64,000 bases of DNA from Kineosporia corallincola (lineage in GTDB: Bacteria; Actinomycetota; Actinomycetes; Actinomycetales; Kineosporiaceae), in assembly GCF_018499875.1 (NCBI RefSeq), contig NZ_JAHBAY010000004.1:528258-592257 (forward strand), in the 5' to 3' direction. The notes beneath the pieces were generated by a model. The model was not told the origin of the DNA. It ran no database searches and saw only the letters and a program-made list of their open reading frames with translations. The position numbers and the translations under genes were made by a program. This document shows positions 1-9,047 of the stretch, one piece after another (position 1 is the first letter of the stretch; each line of letters starts with the position of its first letter).

Positions 1-36
1 GCCGACTCCGCTACTCTTGTCCATGTACCGATACTG

Positions 37-57
37 GCGTCTCACGAAGCGAGACGC
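37..57. promoter_or_regulatory. Inverted repeat upstream of leuC, possible operator
   Basis: Seven-base arms GCGTCTC and GAGACGC form a perfect inverted repeat around a 7-nt centre, about 100 bp before leuC. In other actinomycetes an IclR-family regulator (NdgR/LtbR type) is encoded divergently just upstream of leuCD and binds this intergenic region. The window starts too close to show that gene. The operator role is inferred from position and symmetry only. Confidence 0.35.
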
Positions 58-159
58 AAGTCTGACGCCGGAATCGCAGGCCCGGGCACCGCGACGGTGC
101 CCGGGGGAAACAGCCGAACGGGTTCGGAAGCACCCGATCCCGAATGGAGGATGATCAAC

Positions 160-1620
160 GTGGGCCGCACTCTGGCGGAGAAGGTCTGGGAAGCGCACGT
201 CGTGCGCGCCGGTTCGAACGGTGAGCCCGACCTGCTCTACATCGATCTCCACCTGCTGCACGAGGTCACCAGCCCGCAGGCGTTCGACGGGCTGCGGATG
301 GCCGGGCGCGGCCTGCGCCGCACCGACCTCACCATCGCCACCGAGGATCACAACACCCCGACCCTCAACATCGACCAGCCGATCGCCGACCCGGTCAGCC
401 GCACCCAGATCGAGACGCTGCGCCGCAACTGCGCCGAGTTCGGTGTGCGGCTGCACCCGCTGGGTGACCTGGACCAGGGCATCGTGCACGTGGTCGGCCC
501 GCAGCTCGGGCTGACCCAGCCGGGTATGACCGTGGTCTGCGGAGATTCGCACACCTCCACGCACGGCGCCTTCGGGGCCCTGGCCTTCGGCATCGGCACC
601 AGCGAGGTGGAGCACGTGATGGCCACCCAGACGCTGTCGCTGAAGCCGTTCCGCACCATGGCGATCAACGTGGACGGCGATCTGCCCGCCGGAACCAGCG
701 CCAAGGACATCATTCTCGCCGTGATCGCGAAGATCGGTACCGGCGGTGGCCAGGGCTACGTGCTGGAGTACCGCGGCTCGGCCATCCGGGCGCTGTCGAT
801 GGAAGCCCGCATGACGATCTGCAACATGTCGATCGAGGCGGGTGCCCGGGCCGGCATGATCGCCCCGGACGACACCACGTTCGACTACGTGAAGGGCCGC
901 CGGCACGCGCCGGAGGGCGAGGACTGGGACGCCGCCGTCGAGTACTGGCGCACGCTGCACACCGACGACGACGCGACCTTCGACGCCGAGGTGCACCTCT
1001 CCGCACCCGACCTGGAACCGTTCGTCACCTGGGGCACGAATCCCGGTCAGGGCTCGCCGCTCTCGGCCGTCGTGCCGGACCCGGCCCAGATCGAGGACGC
1101 CGACGCCCGGCAGGCCGCCGAGCGCGCCCTCACCTACATGGACCTGAAGGCCGGCACCCCGCTGCGCGAGATCGCCGTCGACACGGTGTTCATCGGCTCG
1201 TGCACGAACGGCCGGATCGAGGACCTACGTACGGCGGCAGCTGTCGTTCAGGGGCGGCAGAAGGCGGATTCGGTGCGGGTTCTGGTCGTGCCCGGCTCCG
1301 CCCGGGTGCGGCTCCAGGCCGAGTCCGAGGGGCTGGACAAGGTGTTCACCGACTTCGGCGCCGAGTGGCGGCAGGCCGGCTGCTCGATGTGCCTGGGCAT
1401 GAACCCGGACCAGCTGGCGCCGGGCGAGCGCAGTGCCTCCACCTCGAACCGCAACTTCGAAGGACGGCAGGGAAAGGGCGGTCGCACGCACCTGGTCTCG
1501 CCGGCCGTGGCCGCCGCGACCGCCGTGCGCGGCACCCTGTCCTCGCCGGCCGACCTGGCGCCGTCCGGTGCGCCGGGACTCGAGGTCGCCTCCCAGGAAG
1601 GCGCTTCCGTCACTCGCTGA
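160..1620 (+). CDS. leuC: 3-isopropylmalate dehydratase large subunit LeuC
   Basis: LeuC, with LeuD, interconverts 2- and 3-isopropylmalate in leucine biosynthesis, using a 4Fe-4S cluster in the cytoplasm. The 486-residue protein opens with the family signature [15 protein letters not shown]. It contains the aconitase-type cluster segments: [13 protein letters not shown], then FIGSCTNGR, then GCSMCLGMN, which supply the three cysteines. The GTG start at 160 is preferred because GGAGG at 146-150 lies 9 nt upstream. The in-frame ATG at 151 would touch that ribosome-binding site. The C-terminal tail after LSSPADL is low-complexity and slightly longer than usual. leuD follows after 67 bp, as expected for the two subunits of one heterodimer. 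Confidence 0.97.
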   Translation: MGRTLAEKVWEAHVVRAGSNGEPDLLYIDLHLLHEVTSPQAFDGLRMAGRGLRRTDLTIATEDHNTPTLNIDQPIADPVSRTQIETLRRNCAEFGVRLHPLGDLDQGIVHVVGPQLGLTQPGMTVVCGDSHTSTHGAFGALAFGIGTSEVEHVMATQTLSLKPFRTMAINVDGDLPAGTSAKDIILAVIAKIGTGGGQGYVLEYRGSAIRALSMEARMTICNMSIEAGARAGMIAPDDTTFDYVKGRRHAPEGEDWDAAVEYWRTLHTDDDATFDAEVHLSAPDLEPFVTWGTNPGQGSPLSAVVPDPAQIEDADARQAAERALTYMDLKAGTPLREIAVDTVFIGSCTNGRIEDLRTAAAVVQGRQKADSVRVLVVPGSARVRLQAESEGLDKVFTDFGAEWRQAGCSMCLGMNPDQLAPGERSASTSNRNFEGRQGKGGRTHLVSPAVAAATAVRGTLSSPADLAPSGAPGLEVASQEGASVTR

Positions 1621-1687
1621 GCCCGCTCACAGCGTCGGCAGTTCCCGCCACCCACTCAAGTCTTCACAGCCAAAGGACCGCTCAATC

Positions 1688-2284
1688 ATGGAGAAGTTCA
1701 GCACTCACACCGGTATCGGTGTCCCGCTGCGCCGCTCGAACGTGGACACCGACCAGATCATCCCGGCGGTGTACCTCAAGCGGGTGACCCGCACCGGATT
1801 CGAGGACGGCCTGTTCTCCGCCTGGCGCCAGGACCCCGAGTTCATCCTGAACCAGGATGCATACAAGGCCGGTTCGGTTCTGGTGGCCGGTCCCGACTTC
1901 GGCACCGGATCCAGCCGGGAGCACGCCGTCTGGGCCCTCAACGACTACGGCTTCCGGGCGGTCTTCAGCTCCCGGTTCGCCGACATCTTCCGGGGGAACT
2001 CGGGAAAGGCCGGCCTGCTCACCGGCATCGTCGAGCAGGCGGACATCGAGAAGCTGTGGGCGGCACTGGAAAGCCGCCCGGGCACCGAGGTGACCGTGGA
2101 TCTGGTGGCCCGCAAGGCGGTCTGCGGTGACCTGACGGTCGACTTCGACGTCGACGACTACACCCGCTGGCGCCTGCTGGAGGGCCTGGACGACATCGGC
2201 CTGACCCTCCGGCACGTCGATGACGTGACTGCTTTCGAGTCGAATCGGCCACACTTCCTGCCGCGCACCCTGCCGGCCCGCTGA
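1688..2284 (+). CDS. leuD: 3-isopropylmalate dehydratase small subunit LeuD
   Basis: This is the swivelling small subunit that completes the LeuCD isomerase. At 198 residues it has the normal family length. It begins [26 protein letters not shown] and contains the conserved [17 protein letters not shown] segment that closes over the active site. An AAAGGA ribosome-binding site sits 10 nt before the ATG. The gene is almost certainly co-transcribed with leuC. No clear terminator follows. The 268 bp before hup are noticeably more AT-rich than the surroundings and probably hold the hup promoter, but I could not pick a convincing -35/-10 pair there. Confidence 0.97.
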   Translation: MEKFSTHTGIGVPLRRSNVDTDQIIPAVYLKRVTRTGFEDGLFSAWRQDPEFILNQDAYKAGSVLVAGPDFGTGSSREHAVWALNDYGFRAVFSSRFADIFRGNSGKAGLLTGIVEQADIEKLWAALESRPGTEVTVDLVARKAVCGDLTVDFDVDDYTRWRLLEGLDDIGLTLRHVDDVTAFESNRPHFLPRTLPAR

Positions 2285-2552
2285 CTGCCCTCCGGGCATC
2301 CGGTGACTGCCAACCGGAATCGCAATTCATAACCGGAATTCCTTCTGGGATAAAGGATTTCGGTTGACTCGGCGGCTTCCGCACAGCCTCTTCACCGAGG
2401 TGGGCGGGGGCCGCCGAGGGCGTTTGCCGGGGCGGTTTTGCCTTGAGACACAACGACAAAACCTCACTCTGTATTGGATTTATAGGCCGGATTGCGTTTA
2501 CCTTCGTCTTCAACATCGGGCGTCCGCTCGATCCCGTGTACCGGAGGATGAA

Positions 2553-3296
2553 GTGAACAAGGCAGATATCGTCGAGATTCTCCAGGAGCGCCTGGGCGGC
2601 CGTCAGGCCGCGGCCGACGCGCTGGACGCCGTCATCGACACCATCACCCGCGCCGTCGTCCGCGGCGAGAAGGTGACGATCAGCGGCTTCGGTTCGTTCG
2701 AGAAGGCCGTCCGCAACGCGCGTACCGGCCGTAACCCGCGCACCGGCGAGAAGGTCCGCATCAAGAAGACCTCGGTCCCGCGCTTCCGCGCCGGCACGTC
2801 CTTCAAGGCGTACGTCGCCGAGCCGCGCACCCTGCCGAAGCCGGTCGCCGGTTCCACCCGCGCCGCCACCACGCGTGGCGTGGCCGCCGCCGCCAAGGCC
2901 GCCACCACGACCCGCAAGACGGCCGCCACCAAGGCCACCGCCACGAAGACGACGGCCGCGAAGAAGACCGCCACGAAGGCCACTCCGGCCAAGACCACGG
3001 CGACCCGGACCGCGGCGGCGAAGAAGACCACCGCCACCAAGGCCACCCCGGCGAAGACCACCGCGGCCGCGAAGAAGACCGCGACCAAGGCTCCCGCCGC
3101 GCGCAAGACCACCGCCACGAAGGCCACCCCGGCGAAGACCACGGCGGCGAAGACCACCGCGGCCAAGACCACCACGGCCCGCAAGACCGCCGCCAAGAAG
3201 ACGGCGACCACCGCCAGCCGCACGGCCACCAAGGCCACCCCGGCGCCGACCGCCGCGAAGCGCACCACCACGCGTCGTCGCAGCACCAGCGCCTGA
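2553..3296 (+). CDS. hup: DNA-binding protein HU with long Lys/Ala/Thr-rich C-terminal tail
   Basis: This is a nucleoid-associated protein of the actinobacterial HupB/HupS type. Residues 1 to about 92 are a complete HU fold (NKADIVEILQERL at the start, then ISGFGSFEK, and the DNA-grasping arm around RTGRNPRTGEKV). From about residue 105 to 247 the protein is a low-complexity tail of repeated K-K-T-A-T-K and A-T-P-A-K-T units. This resembles the histone-H1-like tail of mycobacterial HupB, which binds DNA and compacts the nucleoid. The GTG at 2553 has GGAGG 5 nt upstream. The long open frame upstream of it has no homology and is not used. A strong hairpin terminator follows, so the gene is probably monocistronic. 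Confidence 0.95.
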   Translation: MNKADIVEILQERLGGRQAAADALDAVIDTITRAVVRGEKVTISGFGSFEKAVRNARTGRNPRTGEKVRIKKTSVPRFRAGTSFKAYVAEPRTLPKPVAGSTRAATTRGVAAAAKAATTTRKTAATKATATKTTAAKKTATKATPAKTTATRTAAAKKTTATKATPAKTTAAAKKTATKAPAARKTTATKATPAKTTAAKTTAAKTTTARKTAAKKTATTASRTATKATPAPTAAKRTTTRRRSTSA

Positions 3297-3323
3297 TCTC
3301 GGCTGAGCAGCACCACCCCTCCA

Positions 3324-3376
3324 CACGTGGTGGGCGACCCGGCAACTACCCGGGACGCCCACCACGTGGCCGTTTT
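3324..3376 (+). terminator. Intrinsic terminator of hup
   Basis: Thirteen perfectly paired bases (3324-3336 with 3356-3368), extended by an inner CCCGG/CCGGG pair, are followed by GCCGTTTT. It lies 27 bp after the hup stop codon. Confidence 0.85.
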
Positions 3377-3503
3377 GGCGCCGTCCGGGCCCGTTCCGGC
3401 GCCCGGCGTTCAAGCATCCGGCCACCTGCGCCGATGAGCAGCAGGTGAGGTCTTGGCGGGGCTGGAATTGGTGCCTGGCCGGTCGTGGTCCACGATGTGT
3501 TCC

Positions 3504-4823
3504 ATGAACGACGTACTCACCGTGCACGGCGGCACCCCGCTGGTCGGCAGCATCCAGGTGCGAGGTGCCAAGAACCTGGTTTCCAAGGCCATGGTGGCCG
3601 CGCTTCTCGGTGACGAACCGAGCGTGCTGCGTAACGTTCCGGAGATCCGTGACGTCGGCGTCGTCAGCGGTCTGCTGGAGCTGCACGGCGTTCAGGTCGA
3701 GCAGGTTCCCGGCCCGGAGGGCGAACTCCGGCTGGATCCCAGCAATGTCATTCAGGCGCATGTCGCCGACATCGACGCGCACGCCGGTTCCAGCCGAATC
3801 CCCATTCTTTTCTGTGGTCCTCTGCTTCACCGTCTGGGCGAGGCATTCATTCCCGATCTCGGCGGCTGCCGGATCGGCGACCGCCCGATCAATTACCACC
3901 TCGACGTGCTGAGGCAATTCGGCGCGGTCGTCGACAAGCAGCCGAACGGAATTGCGCTGCGCGCCCCGCGCCGGCTCCAGGGCACCAAGGTCAAGCTGGC
4001 CTACCCGAGCGTCGGTGCCACCGAGCAGGTTCTGCTGACCAGCGTTCTGGCCGAGGGCGTCACCGAACTCACCAACGCCGCCATCGAGCCCGAGATCATG
4101 GACCTGATCGCGGTGCTCCAGAAGATGGGCGCCATCATCAGCGTCGACACCGACCGGGCCATCCGGATCGAAGGCGTCGACCGGCTCGGCGGTTTCACCC
4201 ACCGGGCCATGCCCGACCGGATGGAGGCCGCGAGCTGGGCCAGCGCCGCGCTGGCCACCAAGGGCGACATCACCGTGCTGGGCGCGCGCCAGCAGGAGAT
4301 GATGACCTACCTGAACGTGTTCCGTAAGGTCGGAGGCGTTCTCGACATCGGTGACGACGGCATCCGGTTCAGCCACCCGGGCGGTGCGCTGAACTCGCTG
4401 GTACTCGAGACCGACGTGCACCCGGGCTTCGGCACCGACTGGCAGCAGCCGCTGGTGGTCGCGCTGACCCAGGCCAGTGGCCTGTCCATCGTGCACGAGA
4501 CGGTCTACGAGAACCGGCTCGGCTTCACCCACGCGCTCAGCGAGATGGGCGCCCAGATCCAGCTCTACCGGGAGTGCCTGGGTGGCCGGCCGTGCCGCTT
4601 CGGCCAGCGCAACTTCCAGCACTCGGCGGTCATCTCCGGTCCGGCCAAGCTGCACGGCGCCGACATCACGGTGCCCGACCTGCGCGGCGGGTTCAGCCAC
4701 CTGATCGCGGCGCTGGCGGCCGAGGGCACCTCGCGGGTGCGCGGGATCGGCCTGATCGACCGTGGTTACGAGCACTTCCAGCAGAAGCTCCAGATGCTCG
4801 GCGCGAACTACGAGCGCAGCTGA
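3504..4823 (+). CDS. murA: UDP-N-acetylglucosamine 1-carboxyvinyltransferase MurA
   Basis: MurA transfers enolpyruvate from PEP to UDP-GlcNAc, the first committed step of peptidoglycan synthesis, in the cytoplasm. The 439-residue product contains the N-terminal RGAKN substrate-binding motif near residue 20. It also has the catalytic loop DLGGCRIGDRPINYH with the cysteine that forms the PEP adduct and is the target of fosfomycin, so the enzyme should be fosfomycin-sensitive at that residue. The later repeats (for example DRMEAASWA and DLRGGFSHLIAALAAEG) match the two-domain inside-out barrel. The ATG at 3504 is chosen because homology starts there, although no good ribosome-binding site precedes it. 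A T-rich hairpin terminator follows. Confidence 0.95.
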   Translation: MNDVLTVHGGTPLVGSIQVRGAKNLVSKAMVAALLGDEPSVLRNVPEIRDVGVVSGLLELHGVQVEQVPGPEGELRLDPSNVIQAHVADIDAHAGSSRIPILFCGPLLHRLGEAFIPDLGGCRIGDRPINYHLDVLRQFGAVVDKQPNGIALRAPRRLQGTKVKLAYPSVGATEQVLLTSVLAEGVTELTNAAIEPEIMDLIAVLQKMGAIISVDTDRAIRIEGVDRLGGFTHRAMPDRMEAASWASAALATKGDITVLGARQQEMMTYLNVFRKVGGVLDIGDDGIRFSHPGGALNSLVLETDVHPGFGTDWQQPLVVALTQASGLSIVHETVYENRLGFTHALSEMGAQIQLYRECLGGRPCRFGQRNFQHSAVISGPAKLHGADITVPDLRGGFSHLIAALAAEGTSRVRGIGLIDRGYEHFQQKLQMLGANYERS

Positions 4824-4840
4824 GCGTTCCGCACACGGTG

Positions 4841-4879
4841 AATCCCCGGTGGCCGCACGGCCGCCGGGGATTTCTTTTT
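4841..4879 (+). terminator. Intrinsic terminator of murA
   Basis: AATCCCCGG(T)GGCCG at 4841-4855 pairs with 4858-4872 with one G-T wobble, followed immediately by TTTCTTTTT. It is a classical terminator starting 17 bp after murA. Confidence 0.88.
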
Positions 4880-4898
4880 CAATGGTGGACGACGAGGG

Positions 4899-5114
4899 CT
4901 ACGGCTGCGGGCGCGGCGCCGTGCCGATGGTTCCCAGCGCCAGGGCCACGATCTCGTCGCCCTCGCGGGTGGCGGTCAGCCGCTGGCCGGGCCGCAGGTG
5001 CCGCAGCCCGCTGTGTTCCAGGGCGCGGGCGGTGAAGGGCAGCACGTCGCCGGAATCGGTGAGCACGGAACCCGACCCGGTGCCCGGGTCGTAGCGGTAC
5101 ACGGTGGCCTGCAC
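4899..5114 (-). CDS. Small cold-shock-domain-like protein
   Basis: A 71-residue protein with a sequence rhythm like a cold-shock domain: TVYRYDPGTGSGSVLTDSG, then LPFTARALEHSGLRHLRPGQRL, then a short beta-rich end. This corresponds to the pattern of a first strand, a glycine turn, a DVLPF strand and a GQRL strand. The classical RNA-binding aromatic motifs (KGFGFI and VFVH) are not conserved, so nucleic-acid binding is uncertain. It starts with GTG 4 nt after the fbiD stop codon and lacks its own ribosome-binding site, so translation is probably coupled to fbiD. Its role is unknown. The fold assignment is pattern-based inference. Confidence 0.7.
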   Translation of the reverse strand: MQATVYRYDPGTGSGSVLTDSGDVLPFTARALEHSGLRHLRPGQRLTATREGDEIVALALGTIGTAPRPQP

Positions 5115-5118
5115 GCGA

Positions 5119-5898
5119 TCAGCCTAGGGCCAGGACGGCACGGGTGCGGGGGCCCAGCCCGAACTCGGTGGCCCGGGCCAGGTCTGCCGGGGTGTCCACG
5201 TCGCGGCGCAGGGTGGGCAGGTCGAGGTCGAGCCGCCGGGCGCCCGACGCGGCGTGCAGCCGGGCCGATTCCGGGCCGAACGACGGAACCATCGCGGCCG
5301 GGCCGGCGGCGGCCAGAAGTACGGTGCCGATGCCGTCCGCGTCCGGCACGAAGGCCATCCCCGGACGCTGTGACACCGCTGTCAGCGTCTCCCAGGCGGT
5401 CTGGAGCGCCTGGTCCAGTTCCGCCGGGCGCAGGGCCGGGAGGTCGCCCAGCAGGACCGCACACGGCCCCTCCAGCCCGGCCAGGCCGTCAGCGATCGCC
5501 GCGAGCAGCCCGGTGCCGGGCCGGGTCTCGGGCCGGACCACGGCGCCGGCCGCGGCGGCCGGGACGGCCAGGGCCGGGTCGGCGGTGACCACGACGACCT
5601 GCCCGACGAGCCGTGCGGCCAGCACCGCGTCCAGGCAGTCCAGGGCGATCGCGCTGGCCAGCCCGGTGTGCCCGGCCGGCCGGGATCCCGCGGACAGCCG
5701 CGATTTCGCCTGCGGGCCGCCCTTGAACGGCAGCACCACCGTCCAGCGGGCGTCCACCGCCCGGGCGTCCGTGGGCCGGATGTCTGTGCGCTGGGCGTCC
5801 GACGGCGGCTCCGGCTCGAAGCCGTGCCCGTGGCCGGAACCCGGCCGGGCACCGGGAGATACGCCGCGAGTGCCGGGGCCGGCGACGTCCTCGATCAT
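5119..5898 (-). CDS. fbiD: Phosphoenolpyruvate/2-phospholactate guanylyltransferase (F420 biosynthesis)
   Basis: This enzyme makes the guanylylated three-carbon precursor of coenzyme F420. Archaeal CofC uses 2-phospholactate. The mycobacterial orthologue FbiD, in the same neighbourhood near gpsA and ddl, uses phosphoenolpyruvate, so the latter is more likely here. The 259-residue protein is a single MobA-like nucleotidyltransferase with VVLPFKGGPQAKSRL for GTP binding near residue 50, VVVTADPAL, GTGLLAAIADGL and LLGDLPAL, where Asp holds the metal. AGGAG lies 9 nt before the ATG at 5898. About 45 residues of disordered sequence precede the enzyme domain. A start near VDARWTVVLPF cannot be ruled out. 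Confidence 0.88.
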   Translation of the reverse strand: MIEDVAGPGTRGVSPGARPGSGHGHGFEPEPPSDAQRTDIRPTDARAVDARWTVVLPFKGGPQAKSRLSAGSRPAGHTGLASAIALDCLDAVLAARLVGQVVVVTADPALAVPAAAAGAVVRPETRPGTGLLAAIADGLAGLEGPCAVLLGDLPALRPAELDQALQTAWETLTAVSQRPGMAFVPDADGIGTVLLAAAGPAAMVPSFGPESARLHAASGARRLDLDLPTLRRDVDTPADLARATEFGLGPRTRAVLALG

Positions 5899-6031
5899 GG
5901 TGGTCGACTCCTGATGGTCGCTGGAGGGTGCTGACGGGCGGGGCTGGGCCGGTTGACGGCAAGATGGTCTGATGGCGTCGTGCCGTTGCTGCTGTTGCGC
6001 GGTGCTCTCGATACGGAAAGGTGGAACCCGG

Positions 6032-6796
6032 GTGAGGTGGCGGAGGATCGGGCCCGCGTACCGCTTTGCCGTGATCGTGCTCAAGCCGATCCTGCTGGTG
6101 CTGACGAAGACGAACTGGCGGGGCGCAGAAAATCTTCCGGCCACCGGTGGCGTGGTCACGGTGGCCAACCACGTCTCCCAACTCGATCCGTTCACCTTCG
6201 CGCACTTCGTGTACGAGGCCGGGCGGCTGCCCCGCTTCATGGCCAAGGAGAGCGTGTTCCGGGTGCCCCTGCTCGGCCGGGTGGTGCGCGGCGCCCGGCA
6301 GATCCCCGTGCACCGTGGCACGGGTGACGCCGGAGCAGCCTACTTCTCCGCGGTGCAGGCGGTCCGGGAAGGTGACTGCGTCTCGTTCTTCCCGGAGGGC
6401 ACCCTCACCCGCGACCCGGACCTGTGGCCGATGCGGGGCCGGACCGGCGCCGTGCGGGTGGCCCTGGAGACCGGGGCCCCGCTGATCCCGATCGCGCAGT
6501 GGGGAGCTCACGAGATCTACCCGCCGTACGGAAAACGCCTGCACGTGTTTCCCCGGCACACCGTCACCGTGGTCGCCGGCCCGCCGGTCGATCTCGCCCG
6601 GTGGGCCGGGCGGCCGCTCACCGCCGCCCTGCTGGCCGAGGCCACCGAGCAGGTGATGGACGAGCTGACCGCGATGCTCGCGCAGATCCGCGGCGAACCG
6701 GCGCCCGCGCGGCGTCACGACCCCAGAACCGGCGGGAAACCGCAGTACGGCAACCCGAACCCGAAGTCAGACAAGCGGAAGAGGTCAGAAGAATGA
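6032..6796 (+). CDS. plsC: 1-acylglycerol-3-phosphate acyltransferase (PlsC-like)
   Basis: A membrane-associated glycerolipid acyltransferase that probably converts lysophosphatidic acid to phosphatidic acid. The 254-residue protein has a hydrophobic N-terminal segment ([14 protein letters not shown]). It carries the block I catalytic motif NHVSQLDP and block III FPEGT, along with the block II and IV equivalents FMAKESVF and PLIPIAQWG. The GTG at 6032 is preceded at 7 nt by GAAAGGTGG. An upstream in-frame ATG at 5972 would add a cysteine-rich leader without homology. The last bases overlap the gpsA start (ATGA). This couples two consecutive phospholipid enzymes, because gpsA supplies the glycerol-3-phosphate that is acylated. 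The C-terminal 25 residues are basic and low-complexity. Confidence 0.9.
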   Translation: MRWRRIGPAYRFAVIVLKPILLVLTKTNWRGAENLPATGGVVTVANHVSQLDPFTFAHFVYEAGRLPRFMAKESVFRVPLLGRVVRGARQIPVHRGTGDAGAAYFSAVQAVREGDCVSFFPEGTLTRDPDLWPMRGRTGAVRVALETGAPLIPIAQWGAHEIYPPYGKRLHVFPRHTVTVVAGPPVDLARWAGRPLTAALLAEATEQVMDELTAMLAQIRGEPAPARRHDPRTGGKPQYGNPNPKSDKRKRSEE

Positions 6797-7794
6797 GTCG
6801 CGTCGCGGTGATGGGCACCGGATCGTGGGGCACCACTTTCGCCATGGTTCTCGCCGATGCCGGCGCCGAGGTGACGATGTGGGGCCGTCGCGCCGAGGTC
6901 TGCGCTGACATCGCCCTGCGCCACCAGAACCCGGACTACCTGCCGGGACTCGACCTGCCGGTGTCGATCACGGCGACCCCCGACCCGGCGGCCGCGCTGG
7001 AGCGCGCGGACATCGTCGTCCTCGCGGTTCCCTCGCAGACGCTGCGCACGAACCTGGCCGCGTGGAAGCCGCTGATCGGGCCGTCCGCGGTGACCGTGAG
7101 CCTGATGAAAGGCGTTGAGGACGGCACCCTGCGGCGGATGAGCGAGGTGATCGGCGAGGTGCTGGAGATCGGCCCCGAGCGCAACGTCGTGGTCTCCGGT
7201 CCCAACCTGGCCGCCGAGATCGCCGCCCGGCAGCCGACCGCCACCGTCGTCGCCTGCACCGACCACGCCTCCGCCGAGCTGGTCGCCGCGGCCTGCTACG
7301 CGCCCTACTTCCGGCCCTACACCAACCACGACGTGATCGGCGTGGAACTGTCCGGAGCGGTGAAGAACGCGATCGCCCTGGCCGTGGGCATGGTCGAGGG
7401 GATGGGCCTGGGCGACAACTCGAAGGCCTCGATCATCACCCGTGGCCTGGCCGAGATCACCCGCCTGGGGGTGGCTCTCGGCGCCGAGCCGGCCACCTTC
7501 GCCGGCCTGGCCGGGATGGGCGACCTGGTGGCCACCTGCGCCTCGCCGTTGTCGCGCAACCGCTCGTTCGGCGTGCACCTGGGCCGGGGCATGAGCGTGG
7601 ACGAGGTCATCGCCATCACCAACCGCACCGCGGAGGGTGTGAAGAGCGCGGGCCCGATCCTCGACCTGGCCCGCGCCCACGGCGTGGACATGCCGATCAC
7701 CGAGGCCGTCACCGGCGTGGTGCGCGGCGAGCTGCCGCTCTCGGAACTGGCCCAGAGCCTGCTCTCCCGGCGCCGCAAGTCCGAGTTCGCCTGA
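6793..7794 (+). CDS. gpsA: NAD(P)H-dependent glycerol-3-phosphate dehydrogenase GpsA
   Basis: GpsA reduces dihydroxyacetone phosphate to sn-glycerol-3-phosphate for phospholipid synthesis. At 333 residues it has the family length. The Rossmann nucleotide motif [19 protein letters not shown] opens the protein. [13 protein letters not shown] and the substrate-binding [18 protein letters not shown] segment, with its catalytic lysine, lie near residues 130 and 190. The start ATG overlaps the plsC stop, so the two are translationally coupled. The stop codon is only 3 bp from the converging stop of the PLP-enzyme gene, leaving no room for a separate terminator. Confidence 0.95.
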   Translation: MSRVAVMGTGSWGTTFAMVLADAGAEVTMWGRRAEVCADIALRHQNPDYLPGLDLPVSITATPDPAAALERADIVVLAVPSQTLRTNLAAWKPLIGPSAVTVSLMKGVEDGTLRRMSEVIGEVLEIGPERNVVVSGPNLAAEIAARQPTATVVACTDHASAELVAAACYAPYFRPYTNHDVIGVELSGAVKNAIALAVGMVEGMGLGDNSKASIITRGLAEITRLGVALGAEPATFAGLAGMGDLVATCASPLSRNRSFGVHLGRGMSVDEVIAITNRTAEGVKSAGPILDLARAHGVDMPITEAVTGVVRGELPLSELAQSLLSRRRKSEFA

Positions 7795-7797
7795 TCC

Positions 7798-8958
7798 TCA
7801 GTCCTTCTTCACCGCGGCGTCGAGGGCCTGCGACAGGTCGGCCCACAGGTCCTCGACGTCTTCGATGCCGGTGGACAGCCGGATGAGTGACTCCGGCACC
7901 AGGGGCGATTCGGCGCTCTGCCGGCGCCGTCGCTCCAGTGTCGACTCCACCCCACCCAGGCTGGTGGCGTTCACCCACAGCCGGGCGGCGGCCCCGACCC
8001 GCTCCGCCTGCTCGGCGTCCCCGCGCAGCTCGAACGACAGCATCGCGCCGAAACCCCGCATCTGCGAGCGGGCCAGCTCGTGACCGGGATCGCCGGGCAG
8101 GCCCGGGTACCGCACCCGGGAGACGGCCGGATGGGTGGTCAGGCGCCGGGCCAGCTCGGCCGCGTTGGCGCTCGCCCGCTCCACCCGCAGGGCCAGGGTG
8201 CGCACCCCGCGCAGCGCCAGCCAGGCCTCCATCGGTCCCGGGATCGCGCCGTTCAGCGTGCGGTGCCCGTGCAACCGGCCGAAAAGCTCGTCGTCCTCAC
8301 CGGTCTCGGTGACAACGATGCCGAGCAGGACGTCGGAGTGACCGCTCAGGTACTTCGTCGCGGAGTGCACCACCAGGTGCGCGCCGAGTGACAGGGGTTG
8401 CTGCAAAAGGGGAGTCGCGAAGGTGTTGTCGACCGCGGTCAGCACGTCGCGTTCGCGCGCGGCGGCGAGGATCGCCCGCAGGTCCGCGACGTCCATGAGC
8501 GGATTCGTCGGGCTCTCCAGCACGATCAGGTCGGCACCGTCGAGCGCCGCCACCACGGCCGCGGTGTCGGCCACCGGCACCGCGCGCACGCCCAGCCGGC
8601 CGGTCCGGGCGAGTTCACCCGCCAGCTGGGCGGTTCCGGAGTAGGGCGCGTCGGGGATCACCACGGTGCCGCCCTGGGGCACCAGCCCGAGCACCGCCGA
8701 GATCGCCGCCATGCCGGAGGCGAACGCCAGCCCCCGGCCGCCCTCCAGGGTTCCGAGCGTCTCCTCCAGCGCGGTCCAGGTCGGGTTGGACCAGCGGCCG
8801 TAGCCCAGATCGCCCGGCTGGAGGGCGAAGTCGGAGGCGGTGTAGGTGGAGGTGAGCACCACCGGCACGTTCATCGGCTGGTTCGGGCCGGCCGGCGGCC
8901 GGCCCGCGGTGACCACGACCGTCGCCGGCGCCGGCCCGGTGTGCGAGGAGTCGCTCAT
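7798..8958 (-). CDS. Trans-sulfuration PLP enzyme (cystathionine gamma-lyase/synthase family)
   Basis: A 386-residue pyridoxal-phosphate enzyme of the Cys/Met metabolism family. The PLP lysine lies in HSATKYLSGHSD. SGMAAISAVLGL and ESPTNPLMDVADL are the cofactor-phosphate and ring-stacking segments, and YGRWSNPTWTALEETLGTLEGG is the typical N-terminal tetramer contact. Family members include cystathionine gamma-synthase, gamma-lyase and O-acetylhomoserine sulfhydrylase. The sequence alone does not settle which. The ATG at 8958 has a TACGCT box exactly 6 nt upstream and no Shine-Dalgarno sequence, so a leaderless transcript is likely. The gene diverges from ddl and converges on gpsA. Confidence 0.85.
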   Translation of the reverse strand: MSDSSHTGPAPATVVVTAGRPPAGPNQPMNVPVVLTSTYTASDFALQPGDLGYGRWSNPTWTALEETLGTLEGGRGLAFASGMAAISAVLGLVPQGGTVVIPDAPYSGTAQLAGELARTGRLGVRAVPVADTAAVVAALDGADLIVLESPTNPLMDVADLRAILAAARERDVLTAVDNTFATPLLQQPLSLGAHLVVHSATKYLSGHSDVLLGIVVTETGEDDELFGRLHGHRTLNGAIPGPMEAWLALRGVRTLALRVERASANAAELARRLTTHPAVSRVRYPGLPGDPGHELARSQMRGFGAMLSFELRGDAEQAERVGAAARLWVNATSLGGVESTLERRRRQSAESPLVPESLIRLSTGIEDVEDLWADLSQALDAAVKKD

Positions 8959-8964
8959 ACGCAC

Positions 8965-8970
8965 AGCGTA
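8965..8970 (-). promoter_or_regulatory. -10 box of PLP-enzyme gene (leaderless)
   Basis: Read on the minus strand, TACGCT fits TANNNT and is separated by 6 nt from the ATG at 8958, which would place the transcription start on the start codon. No convincing -35 was found. Confidence 0.45.
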
Positions 8971-9033
8971 GTTGTCGCCCGGGAGGGTTCCCCGGTGCGG
9001 GACTCGGCGCGGATCGCAGGGCTCCGGGACCGG

Positions 9034-9039
9034 TACTCT
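9034..9039 (+). promoter_or_regulatory. -10 box of ddl (leaderless)
   Basis: TACTCT fits TANNNT and lies 8 nt before the ddl ATG, which has no ribosome-binding site. It sits back to back with the divergent box at 8965-8970 inside an 89-bp intergenic region. Confidence 0.45.
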
Positions 9040-9047
9040 CGCCGGTC

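Noticed and set aside
2019..4775. Very long minus-strand open frame opposite leuD, hup and murA
   Set aside because: It is antisense to three well-recognised genes, has Gly/Arg-rich low-complexity composition and no ribosome-binding site. Such frames are common when third-codon positions are almost all G or C.
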